The notes below the pieces were generated by a model that searched no databases, was not told the origin of the DNA, and saw only the letters and a list, made by a program, of their open reading frames with translations. The translations under genes and the position numbers were made by a program. This document shows positions 45,048 through 57,900 of a stretch of 64,000 nucleotides of DNA, piece by piece. Positions within the stretch are counted from its first letter, which is position 1. Every line of letters starts with the position of its first letter. The DNA is from Thunnus maccoyii. Its lineage: Eukaryota > Chordata > Actinopteri > Scombriformes > Scombridae. The stretch is from NCBI RefSeq assembly GCF_910596095.1, contig NC_056543.1:20710042-20774041 (forward strand), read 5' to 3'.

Positions 45048-45099
45048 ACTGTGGAAGAAGAAGGAAGCTTGTGGTTACATGTGCAGTGCAGTCATTTAA

Positions 45100-47000
45100 A
45101 ATTAACCTGGCTAGAGCAAAAGCAGTTTTGTTTTTATTCCCTCAGGTTTTATCATTCATTTCTTGTTACTTTCTTGTTATTTTTCTACCCATAGTAATTT
45201 CATTTACGTGACTTGGAGCAATTTTATTGTCTTGTTTAACTTTGTTGGCCTAAAGTTTGGCAGTGGTATAAAAAAGGGAGTGGATAAGTAGATTTGTCAT
45301 GTGCAGATTCACTGAATACTTATTTAACAAACTTCTGTCTGAAAGTATGAGGACTGTAATTAAGGAGTTGTCTGGATCTTGCGAAAAAGCATTTGAATAT
45401 AATTATCGGCTGATCTGAAATATATATTTTTGTTTCACTTGTGACTGTGGAAATATTTTGTGGTCTGAAAGGTGAATGGATGTGGTGTTTTTAATATGTA
45501 CTGTTGTATCCCTTTAGTTGAGAGGATTATTTGGATATTTTAATGAAAGAATATAAGAATTATACACAAACATATATCACTAGACCACTGTTTTATCTGA
45601 TTAAAACTGTATTTGGTTCATTTCCTCCATACAGACCTCAGTGTTTTGCACCGACACTGGAGGAAACATAACACCTAGCCTGTCGACCACACCAGCGTGG
45701 GCTAGTTTAAACAGGAAGTTATAGGGGGTCTTTGTGATACAAACATTTGTGATATTCACATCATTTGTGGCAGCAGAAGCCTTGTCTCTGCTCAACCACA
45801 TAAAGCTTATGTACTGAGGAAGTGTAGGTTGTGTAGTGATATTCTTGTTACAGTGGTCATACATTCAGCAAGTTACATAACATACAAGAAAGAATAGTAT
45901 TGATTGGCCACAAGGTTAATAGAAATAAGCACTTAACAGAAACAAAGAGAAAGTAGATTTAGCCAAAACCAGCTTTAAAGTAATATATTATAGTAGACCA
46001 TCATTGCTGTTCAGCAGCTTGTACATAATAAAATAATCAGTACTACAAATGGAGCATAAAGACATGATTCATTGTAGCACAATACTCATTTATACTGTAA
46101 ATCTAAATCAAGCCATCCTGAAACTGCTCTTCAGAGCAGTTAAAAACAGTAGATACATGCTGTTTAAATGCATTGTTTAGCTATCTGTTAAGTGCTGATA
46201 ATTTTACTTTGTCAGGCCTCAAAATTATGAAATGCGAAGGTGTTATTGTCCACAATTAACCATTATCCAAATGGCAAAATCTTGCTGACATGTGTGGGGA
46301 TTAATCAAGAACAAAGCCATACATTTCCATTTTGAGGAACTGATTACTAACAGGCCAATAAAAAATAAATACCACATCTCGAAGGGTCTTTAAGATTATA
46401 TTTCAAGTATTATATTAAGCTTCCCAGGCCAGCTGTGATTGTTGTTGTTGTTGTGTTGTCCCCTTGTCAAATAAATTCTGTAAATACTATTATGGACCTC
46501 AGACTGATTTCATGGAGTCTCTCAGATTTTTATCTGGATCACCTTCTGTTTGAAAAACATCATTCTCAATCTGCAGTATGACAAGAACCTAAAATAAGAA
46601 GAGCAGGGATTGCTGTTCCCACGTTACCTTGCTCACCTTATCCAACCCTTTGACCGTCAAAACCCAATAACTGCTCCTCATGCTGAACACACACAGTATG
46701 TCATATTGACAAACATGCTGATTTTTCACTTTGCTTTGGATGATGACCAGTGGAGCACAGTGTTCCCTGAGACTGAGTGGTAAACCCTGTCGCTCTAATC
46801 CATTTACAGATGCTCACAAAAGGACCTTTCATATAAATTGTTAAGAAAGGCTACTGAATAATGTGACCCAGTTCTTATATTTCTTACAGTATACTTGCTG
46901 GAATGCATACTCAGGAGAGGAAGGTGGAGTCTGTGAACTTCTATTCTGTCATTCTTGAGTGGAAATTTTTCATCTCAACAACGGTGTCTGGTAGTTACAG
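45100..47000. other. 3'UTR side / spacer after BTLA-like gene
   Basis: AT-rich, with no recognised gene. Possible polyadenylation signals (AATAAA) lie near 46,028 and 46,470; I cannot choose between them. Confidence 0.35.
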
Positions 47001-47047
47001 CCCACACACGAGTTCTAGTCTAATAGTCTCTCTCACTCTTTCTCTAA

Positions 47048-47051
47048 CACA

Positions 47052-47083
<32 letters not shown>

Positions 47084-48317
47084 TCAGTGATTGTGTTTTT
47101 TCTCTGGTGGACAAAGCCCTGGTTCAGATGACAGAGGATGGAGAGCGTGGAGGCTTGTGCGAAGGCAGTGTTTGAGACGGGCCTGATTAGATCGAGCCTG
47201 AGGTCACACTGAGAGCATGCGGCCTGAGTCTGCAAAACTGCAGCTTTAAAACCTAACAACAAGGAATGCTGTATTTTATCTACTGAAAGCTTAAAATACA
47301 ACTATCCAGAGGATTATTACAATGGAGTATGGATCATATGGACAGCCATGTTTTTCAAATTTAAGAAATATGAGAGGTATTTTGCTTAAGTCAGTGAGAA
47401 TTAATACCAAAATGTTTTATTTTTAATAACAAAGCAGAGTGAAGGGAGATTACATTTGTAGCCTCTTACATTATATTTTAGGCATTTACTCCAATCTAGA
47501 TCTGCAGGGGTTTAGGGTGTTGTTCAAGACGACTTGCAGGAGAAAAGTGGCTCTAGGATTTTTAACCTGCAGCTCTCAACAGGATAATTTGTTGACACGC
47601 ATACCTTTCAGGGGAACAGAAAAGGTTTGCAAGTAGCATCTTTAGGGAATAGACTGACTTCTGTGGAATTTAACATCTAACAAACGTGCACACACATACT
47701 TTCTCACAACACAAACCCTGCAGAAAAGTCTGAGACAGGTGGGATTAGATCAGACCTGAGGTCGCTTGAGAGTGTGTGCAGCACTGCAGCTTAAAAACCC
47801 TCTGATAAGGTGTGGAAAAGTGCTGAATGCATGTAGTCTTGCTCAGAAAGTGACTTTAAAACTACAGATGTCTGCAGGATTATTGAAAATAATTAGGGAT
47901 CAGTTGAGATTTATGATGTGGACAGTCATGCGTTTCATATTTAAAAAATCGGAGTGTTCTTTGAGTGACTTTTTTGTGTGGGAATTAAAACAGGTTCATG
48001 GTTATTCAACTACTGTTATTTCTAATAACCAAGTAAAGTGAAGTGAACTGATATTTGTAGGTTGAATATGTTTTTTTCTGCAGTGGTGATGAAGTCAGGC
48101 CTTGTTTTATTAACACGTCCTTTCAGCAAACTTTCTAATATTTATTCTGACTGTAATCTGATATGCATTTATACCACATATATATACCTGCGCTAAGTTA
48201 AATACACAAAGACATATCCAACAGAACCAATAAATACTGAATGTTATCCCAGAGTTCAAGAATATATCAAAATAGAAATAGTATGTGCTGAAGGCTCTGT
48301 GTGTGAATGCACAACAT

Positions 48318-48373
<56 letters not shown>

Positions 48374-49133
48374 TTTCTCTGCAAGATCCACCATAACTAT
48401 TCTGGCTTAGGATGAAAAACGCTCTCAAAAATGAGCATCTGGCAGCCAGGTTTGGCACATCAGAAAGGAATTTCATGTTTTTCTGAATCCAATATAAGAG
48501 GTACAAAGCCATGCTGCAAAAGCTGTAAATTGATTAAGATTCAGAAACATATTTTTTAAAATATTTTTATTATTCTGTTTGTTGTATTTATTACATCAGC
48601 TTTACATAGTTGGTAATAATGTACCTTTCCATATCTTCTTTATTTTTAACTGAACTACAGTTGCTCTGTACAGGGCTGGGTGAATTGGCACATTTCCATT
48701 TATTTGAAAAAAAAAAAAAGTTCTGAAACATTTCAGCATCAAATGTAAGCTAAGCTCTGTGCTCAGAGGAAGGCTAAACCTAAAATCATGTTAATGGGGA
48801 GGAAATGTGATGTGCCTGATTGAGCACTGAGCTTGAAGTTTGATACTACTGTAAATAAAGAAAATAACTGACAGGTTCAAATCATATGCTTTGATAGAGA
48901 TTATTTTGGCATAAAGCAGTTTTTAAATGCCCCTGTACACATGCAAACATGATATATTCAAGAAGCATCTTTACATTATACTGTGTTTTAGGCATTTAGG
49001 TGCCACTTTGATCGAGGACAATGTAAAAGTGAGGAGGCAGGGCTTCAGGTTTTTGTTCAAGGACAATTAGAGGAGCAGACTGGCTCTTCGAGGTGTTGAA
49101 CCTGCAGCTCTCAAGTCATTTTGAACCTGAGTT

Positions 49134-49165
<32 letters not shown>

Positions 49166-49319
49166 CACACACACACATGTGAACTCACTGGACTTAACGA
49201 TGTAGACTGGCAATAAGACACACATTCCTTTAAGAGGCACCACAGAGGTTTCAGCGCTGCTTCCTCAGAGAATTGATTCAAGCTATCTGACTGTGGAATT
49301 TAACCTCTGAAAAAATATG

Positions 49320-49359
<40 letters not shown>

Positions 49360-49420
49360 CTCTCTCTCTCTCTCTCTCAGAACACACACTCTGAAACATG
49401 TAGAAAAGTTTGCAGTTGGT
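47048..49420. repeat. old tandem duplication with interspersed microsatellites
   Basis: Related blocks recur. Block A (about 47,160-47,700) and block B (about 47,740-48,070) share GATTAGATC...CCTGAGGTC, ACTGCAGCTT and GACAGYCATG. Block A and block C (about 48,965-49,320) share TTTTAGGCATTTA, GGAGAAAAGTGGCTC/GGAGCAGACTGGCTC, AACCTGCAGCTCTCAA and GTGGAATTTAAC. Dinucleotide tracts lie at 47,048-47,084 (AC), 48,319-48,357 (GT, then T run), 49,137-49,178 (AC) and 49,321-49,379 (AC then TC). No coding signal. Confidence 0.55.
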
Positions 49421-49910
49421 ATTACACAAACAAGACATAAGTATGCAGCCCTTTTAATTGATCTACCGAAGGCTACCCAAGACCCCACCCAGCTTTGACA
49501 AATACACAGAAGTGACGGAGGCCTTCGACTGAGAAGTAGAACCATATAAGCTAATAGTGCCAATTAGCTGTGTTATTTACAGACCAGGTAAAAGACAGAA
49601 ACAAACAGGAGTATGTCAGGGACATGTAATATACTGTAAAAGCATACTCACTGCACTTTAATTTGCCATACAGTGACTTAGCTGTTTGTTGCGGAATGTG
49701 CGACCGTCAGCTGAATCAATTACAGAACCAGAGAGAGAAAAAAAAAAGCATCCACTCAACATTTCTTCATTGACTTCATGTGAGGACAGCCTGGAGATTA
49801 TATAAGAGTCAGACACAGATGCGGAGATGAATGTCGTTGTACGGTTGGTGATCATAAGTAGGATTGTATTGGACATCCTATAGAGGTGTGAACATCTTCC
49901 CTTTGTACCA

Positions 49911-49912
49911 AG

Positions 49913-49944
<32 letters not shown>

Positions 49945-49958
49945 GATGATGATGATGC
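49911..49958. repeat. (GAT)n trinucleotide microsatellite
   Basis: About sixteen GAT units with one GGT interruption. The minus strand reads as a histidine run, which is not a real protein. Confidence 0.9.
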
Positions 49959-49996
49959 AGGAAAACAATTCTGCAGGGTTCCACTACCTCTTCGTT

Positions 49997-51899
49997 TCAG
50001 GCTCTGGTCTCATCTGAAAGATTAATCAGCTGAAAAGAAATGCATGGAGAGAGCAAGAGAAGTAAAGACACAAAGTGGAAGAATATATTATAAAATTTAA
50101 ATGTTCTCTGACATTTACATTTTCCATTACAGAGGAAAAGTTTATTTCAAATCTGACTTTGTTAAATGTTCATCTTTGCAAAGAAACACATATAGAGATG
50201 TAGAATATTCAGTAGCTACATTCATACTGGTATGGCAAAATATTATTTTTCACCTGTAGGATTAAAAAACACAATATTGTGATGGTCACAGTGGTTATAC
50301 ACAGTTAAGGCTTTTAAATAAGGTGCAGCAAATAACATTAGCTGCACAAAGTCTTCATCAGAGTAAGAAGAGGCAGTGGAGACATCAGGTTTAGGTTGGA
50401 CATGTTCTGGGCATGTCTGGACTCTAGCCAAGGCTATATTGCTACAGCATGTGTGTATATATATATATAATCATCATATAAAACTTTCCGGAAAACATCA
50501 TATAAATCTATGCTTTAAGTCAAAACATTAGTTGCTGCACCTTATTAAAAAGCTCTAACTATTAACCGTGTGCATCAGACCTCATCACTGCAGGTCCCAT
50601 CTCAGTTGTCTTGTCTGCTGAGGGTTCGGTGTGAGACAGAAAACAGGACATGGACGTAAAGTGCAGAAGGAGTGCAGGTAGAAAACAATGAGCTTGGCAC
50701 AGTCTCATGTTCTCATGTGGATGACAAGCATGATGTCATGCTTCAATATATATAAATCTAGAAGATAGTAAATGAAGTAATTAAGCATATGAATAAATTG
50801 TAATGAACCAATAAATTCTGAAATGATTAATTTTTTTAGTAACAGAGTTTTATGTTTGATTTCATGATAATTTCTCTTTAAATTCTTTCCCTCTTTCAGT
50901 CTCTTTTTTACATAGCTTTTAATGTATCAAGTATGTGACTATCATGTGCATATTTAGGAGCCTGAATTGAATATGGTATCTGAATATTGTGTACCTGAAT
51001 TCTTTACATTTATGAACCCTAAAACATATATAATGGAAATTGCTTCTGAAATTGCATGACATGAAATTGACTATTGAAAATTTTAAATATGGGGATTCAG
51101 ACCACATGAATTCAGAAAGCTGGTTTTCAAAGTCAGATTTTCAGTGCTGTAAAGTCATTTGAAATTTTAATTTCACAAGTAATCAGGATTACATTTCACA
51201 GTTAGGCCTTTCTGCTTTCATAACAATCCAGCCCGACCACCTCCCTGAACCGATAATATGTCAGTGAACAGACATATTATCTGTATAATATCCACAAACA
51301 TGTTACCATGAGAGAACATCACATTGCTTCAGCTGACTAAACCTGAAGACAATGAGGTCAATAAGAAGAAAGATAAACAGACACGTCTGAAGAGAGAAAT
51401 GTAATTAAATGCACTTTCCAGAAGAATCATAAGTTAGTTTAGAGTTTGGCACAAATTACTTTTTTAAATAAATAAATAAATAACATGAGAAAAAATATCA
51501 TTAATCTCACTCAATTGACAGAAATAATTTCATTTTTTATTTATGTGAGATAAAACAGGTGTAATGTTTTTCACAGGTTGTCAGTACATCATCACTGTTT
51601 TTTTTATTTTTAATTTTTTTTTAACCAGCAGCGGGTAAGTGCTGCAAAAATGTTTACTGTCATCTAAGTAGCTGATTAAACAGGTCAGCATCATGAAATA
51701 AAAACTTAACTTATGTTTTTGTTTGTATAATTCTTTATGTTTGTATAATTCTTTATGTTGATGTTGGCCTAAAAACTTCTCAAGGAGATGTCACTAGAGT
51801 TTCTAGTTAACTTGAAATGCTGCAAAGGTCGAGAAAAATCGTTGAGCAATATGTAAATAAATTAAACCCCCCCCCCCCAAAACAACGACCTGTGAAGAA

Positions 51900-51949
<50 letters not shown>

Positions 51950-54900
51950 TGTTTCATTGACTCTTGATACTTTGGCAATATTGTTGTGACATTCATGCCA
52001 ATAAAGCAAATTTGAATTTGAGTGACTGGCTTACGCACAGCCAGACTGCAAGCGACATTAAATTATATTATTATAATAAAATGTTATAATATTTAATTAC
52101 AACAAGTTATTGCAGAATTTATTGGTTCATTTATATATTTCACACATTTATTGAAGTGTAAGTGAAGTATTTATTTATTATAATTCATTATTATTATTTA
52201 ATATTAGACACTTTGGGGCCCCATGAATCAACTGTAAAAGTGTTTTAACAGTTGCAACATATCATTGTCCTGACTGGATTATGCAACAGCAGCAGTATAT
52301 TTCAACAAGTTTGTGATGTAAAAAAAAGTTAGCTAATGTCATGGTTATGCTTGAAGTTGCATTAAGAAAATGCTTCCACTAGGGGCAGCAAAACAAGCTG
52401 AAAACACAAAATCACCTTATAAAATTGTTATGGTGAACATAAAAGCAAACAGTTGTTGAGCAAAATTAGCACACATTTGGAGTTGTATAACTCCAGAGAA
52501 GATATCTGGGTCTTTTTAGCTCCTAAATGCCCCACTATATTCACAAGCTGCCATATGGTGTGGGGCAGGTAGAGTGACTCATCAGAGATTCTTTGTTGAA
52601 AACAGCTGCCTACTGCAGCTAAAAGAGACAAACAGGCTCTGTAGAGCTGGGAGGCTTTGCAGAATCAGTTGATAATCTGTGAGTTCAGCACTACTTATTT
52701 CACATTATACGTAGTCATTTGATCTATTTGATATATTGTTAATATAAAATATTTATTAGTGCAGGGTTAACTTTAGTTCATGCTTATGACCTGCTTTGAT
52801 GTCTCCTTTTCCAAATCAGCAGATATGAGCACTGTGCATCCTACCTACCTTTCTGACCTCTGCTTAATAGCAAAACCATGTTTTATAGTTAAGTCTGTTG
52901 CAGTACATCCAAATGGACCACTAATCATTTTTACTTTGCCATAGATACCTGGGCAGTTTTGTCAAAACTTACAAAGGGAGCCCCCAAAATTTAAATTATT
53001 GACTTCAAATGATTTCTTAATTTATGATGGTGGAAAAACCTTTTAAAATAAGGCAGGAGAACAAAATTAGCTTCAAGAAAGGTACATTGTACATATAGTA
53101 GTAGCTCTTTAAACATGCTACAAAATCACAAACTTCTTGTTTTTTATTGCCTTTAAAGTTGATATTTGAACTTGTTGCTTATTCACACATCCAGCAATTA
53201 TGGAGCAACATAATCATTCATTTGGAGTTATGTTTCTGTCCACCTGATGAATGTAAGTCCAATATTCACTCTCTTTTAGTTCTGTTTTTGCTCTCTACCA
53301 ACTCCTGAAGGAAATATCTGGCTCTTTAGCTGCTAAATGTTCACCAGCCAGTTGCTAACTGTGTCGTGTCTGTTTGCCATTAGGTGCTGAGCAGGTAGCG
53401 TACAGTTGGTTTTTAGAGCTTTTTCTCTGAAAACATCTGCCTGCCGCAGCAGAAAACAATGCTGTGAGGGCGGTGAGTGTGAACCGAAACAGTAAATTTG
53501 TAGCCAGACAGCTAAACAATGAGCTGAAACCATGGCTGAAACTCACAATAAAGCTCCGTAAAGCCTTGTTGTGCACCCAACATATGAAAAAAAACCAAAA
53601 CTCTTTTCTGCTCATGTAAATGCGTATACATTAATTTATTCAATCAAATATGATTTGGGGTGACTATCGAACCTGCCCATCACACAACACCGCATTAGAC
53701 CATTAACTCGGGGGTTGTAGCTGCTAGAATGATAGCAGGAGGTGTGTGTTTGGATTTCAGATGGTGAAAACTTTGTTTACATTTCCAAAGAATGTGGGTC
53801 AGGTGTAATTTGTTTATTTCTCCATCAAACCCACAGCTCCTTATTGTTCCATATTCTTTTATGTGTACTTTTGAGCCAGCCAATCACATCTGGAGGAGTT
53901 TATATAAATCCCTTCTCATTACTAGACAATGGCTTAATATCACATTTCACACATCAGTTTACTGAAGTTAAAATGCTCTACCTGATGTTTCATTATGTCT
54001 TTAATATAGATTCTCCACATTTTTGAGAATGAGAGTTTTCTGTCCTCTACACATCAGTTTTCTAAATGGCCAAAAGTTTGTGTAGACATATTCCATCTGG
54101 TGCGCAGGAGTATAAAAAAACATTATAGACAAACATCAAAACAATAGGCATGATTCAAACACTCACCTTCTTTGCGCAAGAAACACTTCCAAAGGCAGAA
54201 GCAGAGGGACATGACCAACAGAGCTGCCACTGTAGTGACTGAGATCAGGATGGTGAGGGCCGTCCCAACTGCGAGGGAGAAAAACACATGATGAGCAGCT
54301 TTATCATCTGCCATACCTGAGTAAAGTGGTCTTTTTTACAGTAGTATATAAGTTATAGCCTTGTCATGAGAAATGCGTTGCTTTTTGTGTGACTGTGTAC
54401 TGTGAAGCCTGTGCTGGTCGGGACACTGCGTCTCTTGATGGACTATGATTGATTTGATTTGAGATTTAATGTATAGTCTTACTGTCTGGTTTCTGCAGTG
54501 TGTGCACTCCTGACCCATGAAACCAATGTTAACTGTCAACTAAAGCCATGACCAGCACACAAATATGAACCCATTTACGAACTGCTCAGTAGCTGCGTTT
54601 ACATGGACCCTAATATTCCACTAATAATTGCAACAATAGCCTATTGGAAAAATAGCCAACTAATATTGGAATAAAGAGACTGGCCCGATCCGGCCCGGTC
54701 AAAGGATCAGGTTGAGAGGGGTGGTGTAAACCTTTGATAATCCGTTCAATAGGAATATATTAGCACCTAATAACCATGTAAACTCTTAATCCATTCGTTC
54801 CTCTCTGGTTGGAATAAATATATTCTTTCTGCTAATGTTTGCCCCATGTGAGAGTAACATTAGGTGATGTGATGGTAGAGAGAGAGAGAGAGAGAGCGTG

Positions 54901-57900
54901 TGTGTGTGTGTGTGTGACGGAGAGTATGAAGTTAGCAGCTGTGAACATAGCAGTGCAGCGTGTGTACAATTTAGGCTTTTGTCAGTGAATAAATCCTAAA
55001 CTCCTCAAGACCCAAGCTAAGTATCCGTGTCCTGCTTGCCACCGATTGATTAAAGTGAAGGGGGTTAGCCCCAAAGTTAGCAACAACGGCTTAGCCTAAC
55101 CTGACCAGTTCACTTAAGGTGGACTGATTTAAGGTGGACCAGCTATTATCATTGTAGTAACAATCTCAGCTGCTCCTAAACAGAGAGCAGAGAAATATAT
55201 GGCTGCATTAAAACCAATAGAGATTTCTGTTTTAGTTTAACAAAAATATGTTTTAGAAATTGTTGTACAGGGACATTTGAGGGAAATTCAAGTAGGAGAA
55301 ATTCTGTAATCATGGCTTTCCTTTATAGACAAAAGTCAGACAAAATATCTGCACAATATACTAATTAGCTCCCAGTAACTCATCACTCTGCTCTCAGTTT
55401 GTTTTGTGATCCAACACCTGTAAATGTTTTTTTGGATTTTCTCGCTCCACACTTGAACAACCACTGCTTTCTTTATTATTCTCAGCCGTAGTCTGGCTTG
55501 CTGATAGGCTTCTTTTGCAAAAAAACATGTCAAGTAATGATGAAGTAGTAGGTTTACAGCAGGTTTGGAGTATGCAAGGAAAAATAAAGACACAAAAAAA
55601 TAAAAAACAAAGACATAAAGACATAAAAAATAAAGACATAAAGACACTAGTAAAACTTTTAAGGTGGAGTTTTGACACCAACTCACTTTTAGTGTTCATG
55701 GATACAGCAATCGGTGACTCAAGCCCTTTGTGATGCACCAAGCATTTGACAGACACGTCTTTCAGCAGCCCTGATTGGACAGTCAGCGTGCTGATGACCA
55801 GAGTGGTCCCGTCGCCCTGTGGGAGCTGTGTGGTCACAGGCGGGCCCATGGTGCGGTTATCCCTCTCCACGTTCCACACAATCTCTGCTGGGGGTCGTGA
55901 CAAAGAGGTGCAGTTGGCTTCGATCACACCTGGAGAGGTGGTCTTGTAGCTCACCTGAGGTTTGGGCAGCACTGGGAGAAATAAACAGATATGATAAGAT
56001 AGAGCCAATACAACACACTGATTCCTTCTACTGTGTGTGAAGTGCACAGACTTGAAAGTTCTGAAAATGTTAACACAGGATGACTAAACACTAAGTGAAA
56101 TATGGGAAAATACACTGCGGGAGAACTGGCATAAGTTTATTATTCAAAAAAATTGGCCAAATTTTAGATTTTTAGTTTAGTTTGTGTTATCTTCTAAGCG
56201 TCTTCGGGCCAATTGCTAAGATGATACCCGGGAAGAATGTCCAAGCCTTTGGATCAGCTAAGGTATGCGAATTCCTGCACACTTAAGATCCATAAGTAAA
56301 TCTCTGGCTGTTTTCAATTCTCTGTTCCTCTGGCTGAGCAAGGAACTGGAACTGGAACTGAGAACATTTTTGTTGGCAAGAACACATTTAGCCACAGATA
56401 TTTGGCCCTCGTCGTTTCAGCGGTTTCTCTACAGCTTTTCACCCATCATCAGTCTGGATTATATCAGACTTTGGGGTGGGACAAACCACAACATGAAAAT
56501 TCTGATAACAATCCAAACCGTAATGTCCTGCGAATGAACATGAAGCTAGTGTGAAATCTGAAGGAATTTGGGCTGTTGTCTATAATTAAATTCCACTGTT
56601 TTTCAATAGCTGTAACTTTATTTAGTGTTATATCATTCTGTACTATTGTGATGTAATGTAAAAGGCTTACCTTCACAAATATGATGGTATTAAACAGATT
56701 TTACATTATTTCTAGTAAACAATTTAAACAGTTACCCTTACATATATCTAAAGCACATACATAAAGTAATTAAACAAAAATGCAAACAATACTTGAAAAC
56801 ATTTTGCAACTATTTAAATTTACTCAAGTACTGTGCTTAAATGCAATTTCAAGGTGCTTGCTTGAGTATTTCTATTAGTGACAGTGGAGAGAAGACAGAA
56901 AACGAAGGGAGAGAGAAACAACCGAAACAAACACAAAAAGAAGGGGTGACATGTAACAAAGGATGTTGCGGTTATACAGCATCCGTCATAAGCAGTGGGC
57001 TACTGGGGCATTTTTATAGATTAAATTACTAATAAAAAGAAGTTAAATTTAGCTCCACCTTGACCAACTACAAGATTAAAATAAAAAAAATATTAAAAAT
57101 GCACATATATCAGTAAAAGTATATCCTGTAAAATATTATTCTCAATAATAATGTAAAACTCATGCAAGATAAGTGTACTTTTGATACTTTTAGGTATAGT
57201 TTATTGTTAATACTTCTGTACTTTTACTCAAGTAAAATTCTGAATGTGGGTCTTTTATTTGCGATGGAGTATTTTTACACAGTTGTACTGCAACTTATAC
57301 TTAAGTGAAGGATCTGAATACTTCTTCCACCACTGACATTTCATATGACATAACAGCCTGAAACTAATGTGGTCAGTTTATCCCTTGCAGAATTGGACTT
57401 ACTGCCTCATTTGTAGCATGATGACTAACTTCTGCAGAGCAAATGTATTACAGCACAATTTTCAGGTTACTGATTTTTGATTACAACTCGTTAAACAAAG
57501 TACCCCTGTAATGTAAGTTGCATAAAATACTAAACCTTGCATCACTTTCTCATGAGTCATTACAAATATTATGACTTTTCCAAAAGCGTATTTATGTTTC
57601 ACAGTTTTCTTTGACATTTCTAGGCTTGAAAAACAAGTTTTCAAATTGCATAAATTCTCTCGGACTTTCATGACTTACTCATGTCCTAAAATCAGAATTT
57701 TTTCGTGTTGTGTGATCATTTCAGAAAAAAACAATCGGACGGTCACTTATTTCAGTAAATGGCAAGAATAAATGTGATAGTGTGCATGCATGCGTATGAG
57801 CTATCACTGTTTATGGGCAGTATGTGGGAGACTGGGAGTAAAAGAGGGGCATCACATCATCCACAGTGAGATCGGGGTGGAAGACTGTAGGCAGCAACAA

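Larger units (their letters stand above)
50014..54166 (-). other. proposed last intron of the CD200-like gene
   Basis: It holds AT-rich sequence, an (AT)n tract at about 51,903-51,942 and two percomorph repeat copies at 52.4 and 53.2 kb. No exon was recognised inside. If the tail exon at 50.0 kb is wrong, part of this would be 3'UTR or spacer. Confidence 0.35.

Noticed and set aside
49658-49984. Histidine-run protein on the minus strand
   Set aside because: Produced by a GAT microsatellite; no gene context.
40266-54167. Idea that the orphan BTLA tail is the distant tail of the CD200-like gene on the same strand
   Set aside because: The CD200 membrane exon ends in phase 1, which throws the tail exons out of frame and gives no tyrosine motifs.
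55336-55686. Minus-strand hydrophobic frame after the CD200-like C2 exon as an alternative membrane exon
   Set aside because: It is read-through into the intron past a good GTGAGT donor; the real membrane exon with correct phase is at 54.2 kb.
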